Assembly: GCA_021521415.1 (NCBI GenBank)
Contig: JAIQDT010000824.1
Location: forward strand, 1-64,000
Length of the DNA: 64,000 nt
Source: Bidens hawaiensis
Taxonomy: Eukaryota; Streptophyta; Magnoliopsida; Asterales; Asteraceae
Direction: 5' to 3'
The position numbers and the translations under genes are program-made. Positions 59,012 to 64,000 of this stretch are shown here, piece by piece (within the stretch, counting starts at the first letter, position 1; each line of letters starts with the position of its first letter). The notes below the pieces were generated by a model. The model was given only the letters and a program-made list of their open reading frames with translations, was not told where the DNA came from and searched no databases.

Positions 59012-59022
59012 CCTTATATATA
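59012..59022 (-). promoter_or_regulatory. TATA box of the second antisense gene
   Basis: Minus-strand GTATATATAAGG lies about 105 bp before ATG 58909 and is followed by a CT-rich leader. It is not part of the LTR, so the antisense gene seems to have its own promoter. Confidence 0.55.
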
Positions 59023-59030
59023 CCATCGCA

Positions 59031-59330
59031 ATTAATGCGAGAAAGGGGGATCTAGCTCACACGCCAAAACCGTCCATTCAGAAGATGACACGTTAGGCGG
59101 GAACTGACAAAACAAAATAATTTTGAATCAGCCGCCTAAAAACTCATGTACCAACCTCGAGCACCACTCCTGACATGATTCAGACGAAAGATGTCACATC
59201 TCAGACGTCAAAACAGTACCCCAGTTCAAAAGCAACAGGAATCCCAAGGGTCAGCAGTTGCAACCCGCGACAAAAGGCCACAACAGAGTCCATAATTCCA
59301 CCCGCGACATCGCATCACGGAAGCAACATT
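59031..59330. other. region between antisense promoter and polypurine tract
   Basis: No frame on either strand shows motifs. It may hold upstream control sequence of the antisense gene. Confidence 0.35.
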
Positions 59331-59345
59331 GGACTGGAGGGGACT
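59331..59345 (+). other. polypurine tract of Tat-B
   Basis: GGACTGGAGGGGACT abuts the 3' LTR. Confidence 0.7.
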
Positions 59346-60137
59346 TATAGAGGGAGGGTAGCAAAGCTACCCACGGATCCCTTAACCGACCCACGAATCG
59401 TCAAAAGAAACCCGCCACTCATGGATCCCTTATCTGACCCGCGGATCATGAAAAGACATCCGCGCAAGGAACACGTGGACCGGCAAAGCCATCCACAGTC
59501 CAAGACATGCTTTGCGGATCTCCACTATAACCTGCGGATTACCGTGTGAGCATCCGTGGAAGGAATATGCAAACAATACAAGGGACTCATCACACGTATG
59601 ATCCCCACATGATATGGAAGCAATTGTAACAAACTATTTATAGAAGATTCCCATAATACCTCCTGATAGCGACATCGGCCAATGGAAAGATGACACTTTG
59701 ACACGTAATGGCCATCCCATGACGTGCACAGGTAATGGCTGCCCCATAAACGGGTCCAGGCTGTCACATCCAATAAAGGCTCGACACGTGTCCATTTAGG
59801 TAGAGAGGGAATAAATCGATAGTGACAACTCCACCAATCACCTTCCCCCACCTTCGGCTATAAATACGAAGGTCATCTCTTCAAGGTATTCATTCACTCT
59901 CTCAAGCCTTAAGCAATCACTCACAGTATTATACTTTATTCCGACCAAAGTACGATACTTATTCTCATGCCGGAGGGTGGTTACAGAAAGACCCCCCACT
60001 CTGTCCTTCCCGTAACGAGACTCAACGTTGTTCTGTTTTGCAGACACCAGCTTGGATATGTTCTCATAACGCTTCAGTATACTCACATATGGGGAAAAAT
60101 CGAATCGGAATATCCAGTTTGATATGGTGTTTCTTCA
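59346..60137 (+). repeat. 3' LTR of Tat-B
   Basis: 792 bp from TATAGAGGG to TTCTTCA, followed by CTTTG. It shows the empty site of the MITE in the other LTR. TATA box at 59859-59866. Confidence 0.87.
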
Positions 60138-60142
60138 CTTTG

Positions 60143-60867
60143 TATCCGCCAAAGTTCCATCAAGACCAATTGGTTTTGGTGACAATATGTTTGTTATGTT
60201 TGATCTTCGTGTCAACAACATACTTTTGGAATGTTAATTCAATACACGATTAGAATGAAATTAACAATAAAAATGTGTTGCATTGCACAAAGATCAAACG
60301 TGATAAACATATCATCACCTAAAACAGATAAGCCAATCTGAACTTAGATGAATACAAAGAAAGGGTATCTGGTGATAATTGATTAATATTCAATGGTTTG
60401 TAACTGGATCTATGATTATAAAGTAGAAACTTGGGGAGAATGATGACTTAGGGTAAACTTAGCAAATTAACAAGTTTCAAGTTATATATCTCATTTTTAT
60501 TCTTTTTTTTAACTACAATCTGACTATTGATTAAATTTATCACATTGGTATAAATTTGCCCTTTGATCCCGAAAAAACCCTCACATAAGGCCAACACCTG
60601 TGAACACTTTCCTGAAGACATGACAATGCGATTAAATAAAACCCGTTCAGTTCAATGATCCAACTAATAAACCACCTACTTGTCTAGTCCAAATCACTCA
60701 CCCAATGCTGCCTAAATTAAATCGTGGGAACATGAATCTTATTTTTTATTCTACCTCTGAAACTGCTGCTCATATTTTTCATAAAGAACATTTAGATATT
60801 TACCCTTATTAATTTCATTAACTACACATTTCTTTAAACCAAAAAAATCAATTAATTGATTCAATAT
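60143..60867. other. intergenic, no gene recognised
   Basis: AT-rich; open frames are short and without motifs. Confidence 0.45.
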
Positions 60868-61530
60868 TAGGGCTATCATAATATTTCGGACACGACATAA
60901 TAAGACACAATGACCTATTGTGTTAAACACGAACACGACATGATAACTAATCGTGTCATTTTCTCTAAACACGAACCAGTTTGTTAACATGTGAACATGT
61001 TAAGACTTGTTAAGTGACATGTTTAAAGACACAATGAATGATATATGTGTAACAAAACCAAAATTTTCAAAACGAGAATAAAAGTCTTAATTAATAGAAA
61101 ATTCAAAACATATTTGAAAAAAAAACCACAAATCCATAACACACCAGAGACAAAAGACAACAAACATATAACATACTTGAACAAAAAACCATATAAGCAA
61201 ATCATAACATCCATAAAAAATATAATATCAGGTTCTGACGTACATTAGTGAAATGTCGTTTATAAGTATGACTTTAGGTTTATGACTATAGGAGTGTGTA
61301 TATATATATGTATATGTATATATATATTTATTTTTTAAAATAAAAATCTACACATGTTACTAACAGGTCTTAAACCTGTTAAGACACGAATTTAAACATG
61401 TCTTAAATAGGTCGGCTTGTTTAAGATAAGAAACCTGTTAAGCTCAAACCCAAACCTGCTAAGACCCGTGTCGTGTCATGTCGTGTTAACAGGTTCATGT
61501 CATATATTGACAACCTATTAAATATTGGTT
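60868..61530. repeat. possible long-TIR DNA transposon remnant
   Basis: The left part (GGCTATCATAATATTTCGGA, then CACGACATAA) and the right part (CGTGTCATGTCGTGTTAACA, then CATATATTGACAACC) are approximately inverted and rich in CACGAC/GTGTCGTG. The middle is AT-rich. Borders are uncertain and it has no coding capacity. Confidence 0.35.
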
Positions 61531-61689
61531 CTATCCTTATTATACTACAAATAAAATATAAAAGGTAACCTAAAGTTACAGCAAAAAGGATTGTGGTCAA
61601 ATAAGTGGCAGCCACTAAGTTTTTTTTTTTTTTTTTTTTTATTATTTTCGAAATCTATTTTAGAATTTTACTGATTTGAAACTAGGTAA

Positions 61690-61905
61690 AGTAACAAAAA
61701 TGGAAGCTGGTGTGATAGTTTTGTTGTGTTGTTGCAAGATCTAGTCCCGAGTTTGAACCTCTTTGAGGCGTCATATTTTTTGTTTGTTTTTTTTAGTATA
61801 TTGTTTGAAAGTAATAAGAGTAACAAAAAAGAAAGATGTTGTTGTATTGTTTTGTTGTTGCAACTTGCAAGTCCCGAGTTCGAGCTTTTTTGAAACCATT
61901 TTTTT
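61690..61905 (+). repeat. two decayed tandem copies with tRNA-like B boxes
   Basis: Two units of about 110 bp each run AGTAACAAAAA...GTTGTTGCAA...AGTCCCGAGTT(C/T)GA then a T-rich tail. The CCCGAGTTCGAG core resembles a pol III B box. It may be a SINE dimer. Confidence 0.4.
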
Positions 61906-62040
61906 TTTGTGTTTTTTTAAATAGAAATATATTTTTGTATTTATAGATTTCATACTTAATCACTTTTTCATACTTAATCAAGCAATGAAAAAGCAAGGCG
62001 GTGTCGTGTTTTGTTTTTTAATTTGTTTTAGTGTTTTACC

Positions 62041-62060
62041 CGGCGCGTTGCGCCGGACAG
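62041..62060. other. GC hairpin, no clear Helitron end
   Basis: CCGGCGCGTTGCGCCGG is a perfect 8-bp-arm palindrome in AT-rich DNA. No CTRR follows on either strand at the right distance, so a Helitron call is not made. Confidence 0.4.
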
Positions 62061-62116
62061 ATCAGTAAAACTCGGGCGCTGATATAACCCAAGTATTGTA
62101 GGTCCTGACTTTGAGG

Positions 62117-62310
62117 CGGTAAGTCGACACAAACTCAGCTAGTTTTGGTTATGTGCGTTATGGTATCAGAACTAAAACAAAAATAATTTAAAAACTGAGA
62201 TGGACCGATGTGGTGGCGTTGGTCACCCGAGCGTTGTCGATCCCGAGCGTTGAGGCAATGAGTCTACACAAATTTGGTCGGTCTCTGTTACGTTCGTTAC
62301 GATAAAAATA
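62117..62310 (+). repeat. diverged direct repeat
   Basis: GAGGCGGTAAGTCGACACAA near 62113 recurs as GAGGCAATGAGTCTACACAA near 62251, each followed by a GTTATG(T)GCGTTA- or GTTACGTTCGTTA-type end. Function unknown. Confidence 0.45.
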
Positions 62311-62970
62311 AAAATAAAAACAAAATTGATATCCAGTCAGTTTTCGTACTATACCGATACTAAAACAAAATGTGATGATTGTACGCAAGTTCGGTCACTT
62401 CACTTAACAGTACAACTATCTTGTCCACACCAAAGTTAATATTGAAAGACAATCCATTCTAATATAAAAAAACATAAATAAGACAATTAAAAAATTGAAA
62501 CAAACATTTGCCGCATCAAAACAATTAAAGAATTGAAAAAAACATTTTCTGCAAAAAAAAATTGAAATCGGGTTCCAAACCGGCACAAACAATAACCCTT
62601 ACTAACCAAGCCATCTGGCAACCACCAGTACGCATGTTCAATATCAAAACCATTTACTATATATATAGAAACACAAGTAACACACTTTGTAGTATCAAAG
62701 TTCTTAATTATACTAATTAGATAATACGTTAGTTTGAGGAATTATTTTTTTGGTTTAGTTTTGATACCGTAAAAAATGTTGCCGATACCAACCGAATTCA
62801 TAACTTACGGAACGACGCCCGAGTGTACCCAACACAGAACTGTCCAGCGCGCCCCGACCAAAGAGCCGGGTAACAACCTGGTTTTATTAATTGGCTTTTC
62901 TACACATTGCTGTTCAGGGTAAGTTAGGCCGAATGCGCGTCTGACTTCGGTTTCGCGTCATCGGCCGGTT

Positions 62971-63502
62971 CATGTCTGATGCCGGTTTCAATTTAGATGA
63001 CAGTTTCGGGTTTGGCATCAGTCACGTTGGTAATGCTTTCGACACGGTATACGTGTTTGATGCTGGTTACGTTAGTAACATGTCCTACGCCAAACACGCT
63101 TTTGATAACGGTTATGCTGGTAACACGCTCTAGTAGCTACACGCAAGTGCCGGTTAAGCGCTAGAAAGTGTCCAAAACTAGTAACCGCCTATTACGTAAC
63201 GTGTATGACACCAGTAGCCGGTTAAGCGTTCAACATTGGTTACGCGTCTGGCGCTGATGATGTGTCGTTGATTATGCGCCCGATGTCGGTAATGGTTTGG
63301 CACCGGCATCGAACACGCATACGATATCAAACACCATACCAACGTAACTGAGGCAAAACCCGAAACCATAATCTGAATCGAAACTGGTGTCGGATGTGAA
63401 ACTGACACTTAACGAGAAACCCGCGTCAGACGTGCAACCAGTATCTGAGGCCAAGCCGACATCGAGCGTGTTGTTATGAACATGACCCAAGCCCAATAAC
63501 AT
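62971..63502. repeat. inverted repeat with conserved coding frame in both arms
   Basis: The left arm 62971-63066 and the right arm 63301-63397 are inverted copies, roughly three-quarters identical by eye. Both read in the same frame: plus strand SDAGFNLDDSFGFGISHVG (ORF 62972-63133, 53 aa) and minus strand SDTSFDSDYGFGFCLSYVG (ORF 63272-63502). Both continue to VFDAG. The block is more GC-rich than its surroundings and full of GGTTACG/GATGCCGG phrases. The protein is not recognised. Confidence 0.6.
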
Positions 63503-63888
63503 CGGCCAAACAAAGTGAAAGATCTCATAACATAATAATATAATGAAGCGGACAAGTGTTGAGAAAATAAGGAATATATATATGTTTTATAAAGGACAAA
63601 TATGTAATTGACATTTTGGTTTAAAGTAATATGTAGTATACATATGTTTTAGCCTTAGGCACTAACAATATGTAATTGATTTTTTTGCTTGAAGAATATG
63701 TAATAAATGAACTTACGAGAAAATATGTAAATGCCTCTAGAATAATATACTTTGTTCTGCAGGTTAAAATTAAAGTTACATAGAAAGAAAAGGTATATAT
63801 TGATGCAACACATGATTAACTTCTTCAACCCAAGAAAAGTATCTTGGGCATGAATGATGGCTACCAATAACAGAAAACATATAATATT

Positions 63889-63999
63889 TCATAATTTATC
63901 TCGGTCTGCAGGTTGAGAGGGAACTCTACTGAGAATCCAAACCAAAGTCGCACCAACAAGCGCACCCGAAAGATGAGCAATGTGATTAACATTCTGTAG
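63889..63999 (-). CDS. rhomboid-like intramembrane protease, last exon (partial)
   Basis: The minus-strand frame enters from the window edge as LQNVNHIAHLSGALVGATL, continues VWILSRVPSQPADRDKL and stops at 63889. The His in HLSGA on a hydrophobic helix is the place of the rhomboid catalytic histidine, and the following helix with a short tail fits the end of the protein. Plant rhomboids of this type are often organellar. The rest of the gene, including the serine motif GxSG, is outside the window. Confidence 0.7.
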   Translation of the reverse strand, partial: LQNVNHIAHLSGALVGATLVWILSRVPSQPADRDKL

Positions 64000-64000
64000 C

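Larger units (their letters stand above)
46198..60137 (+). mobile_element. Tat-lineage Ty3/gypsy element with two antisense genes (Tat-B)
   Basis: LTRs at 46198-47171 and 59346-60137, flanked by CTTTG (46193-46197 and 60138-60142). Order is gag, protease, RT, RNase H, archaeal-type RNase H, integrase, then two antisense genes, polypurine tract, LTR. Both LTRs start TATARAGGG and end TTCA, so the termini are TA...CA instead of TG...CA. LTR divergence and many stops and shifts in gag-pol show it is older and more decayed than Tat-A. It keeps the YMDD and DTGS motifs. Confidence 0.88.

Noticed and set aside
62041..62060. Helitron end at the GC hairpin
   Set aside because: No CTRR at the right distance on either strand.
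62150..62170. TGGTATCAGAAC as a retrotransposon primer site
   Set aside because: Differs from the 12-nt iMet site at the end and no LTR borders it.

Overview
This is a eukaryotic nuclear window from a flowering plant. The evidence is two spliced host genes with plant-type products, GT-AG introns, plant LTR-retrotransposon lineages (Tat, chromovirus, copia), RTE and L1-like LINE pieces, a PIF/Harbinger element, Helitron-like ends and small MITE-like inserts. A eudicot, perhaps Asteraceae, is a weak impression from the repeat style and not a demonstrated assignment. Nearly all long open frames belong to mobile elements; recognisable host coding sequence is about 1 kb.

Layout. 1-1822: AT-rich DNA with two Helitron-like 3' ends. 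1823-21863: a Tat-lineage Ty3/gypsy element (Tat-A) with 449/447-bp LTRs and a TACAT target duplication. Its pol holds a complete, very young chromovirus (5011-14120, minus strand, 1,902-bp LTRs, intact 1,538-aa polyprotein, GTACC target duplication) and an 811-bp tandem triplication of the RT/RNase H segment (copy 1 split by the chromovirus). Between integrase and 3' LTR lies an antisense gene with GT-AG introns. 17255-29220: a 5,981-bp tandem duplication copies the integrase end, the antisense gene, the 3' LTR, flanking DNA and the end of an RTE LINE; its junctions share GTCT. 28360-29721: the complete-ended LINE with its own target duplication.

30755-34162 (minus) is a two-exon gene for a 58-aa complex III subunit. 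Its 3.2-kb intron holds a gag/protease-only LTR element (31456-33699), and a Harbinger element (34214-36010) sits about 50 bp upstream of its ATG. Next come a decayed LTR element (37437-38348), a PPR pseudogene (38874-39853), an intact three-exon Mpv17/PMP22 gene (40176-41023, minus), LINE and copia remnants, and AT-rich DNA with MITE-like pieces.

46198-60137 is a second, more decayed Tat element (Tat-B, CTTTG target duplication, LTRs with TA...CA termini, one LTR carrying a 178-bp MITE). It carries two tandem, diverged antisense genes of the same family as in Tat-A, the second with a good TATA box. 60143-63888 is repeat-rich DNA, including a GC-richer inverted repeat whose arms keep one reading frame. 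The window ends in the last exon of a rhomboid-like protease gene (63889-63999, minus).

The most interesting signal is the repeated antisense, intron-bearing gene between integrase and 3' LTR of Tat elements, found at four positions here (one is a duplicate). Extra ORFs in Tat-lineage elements are known in plants; paired antisense genes in one element with their own promoter and introns are less often described.
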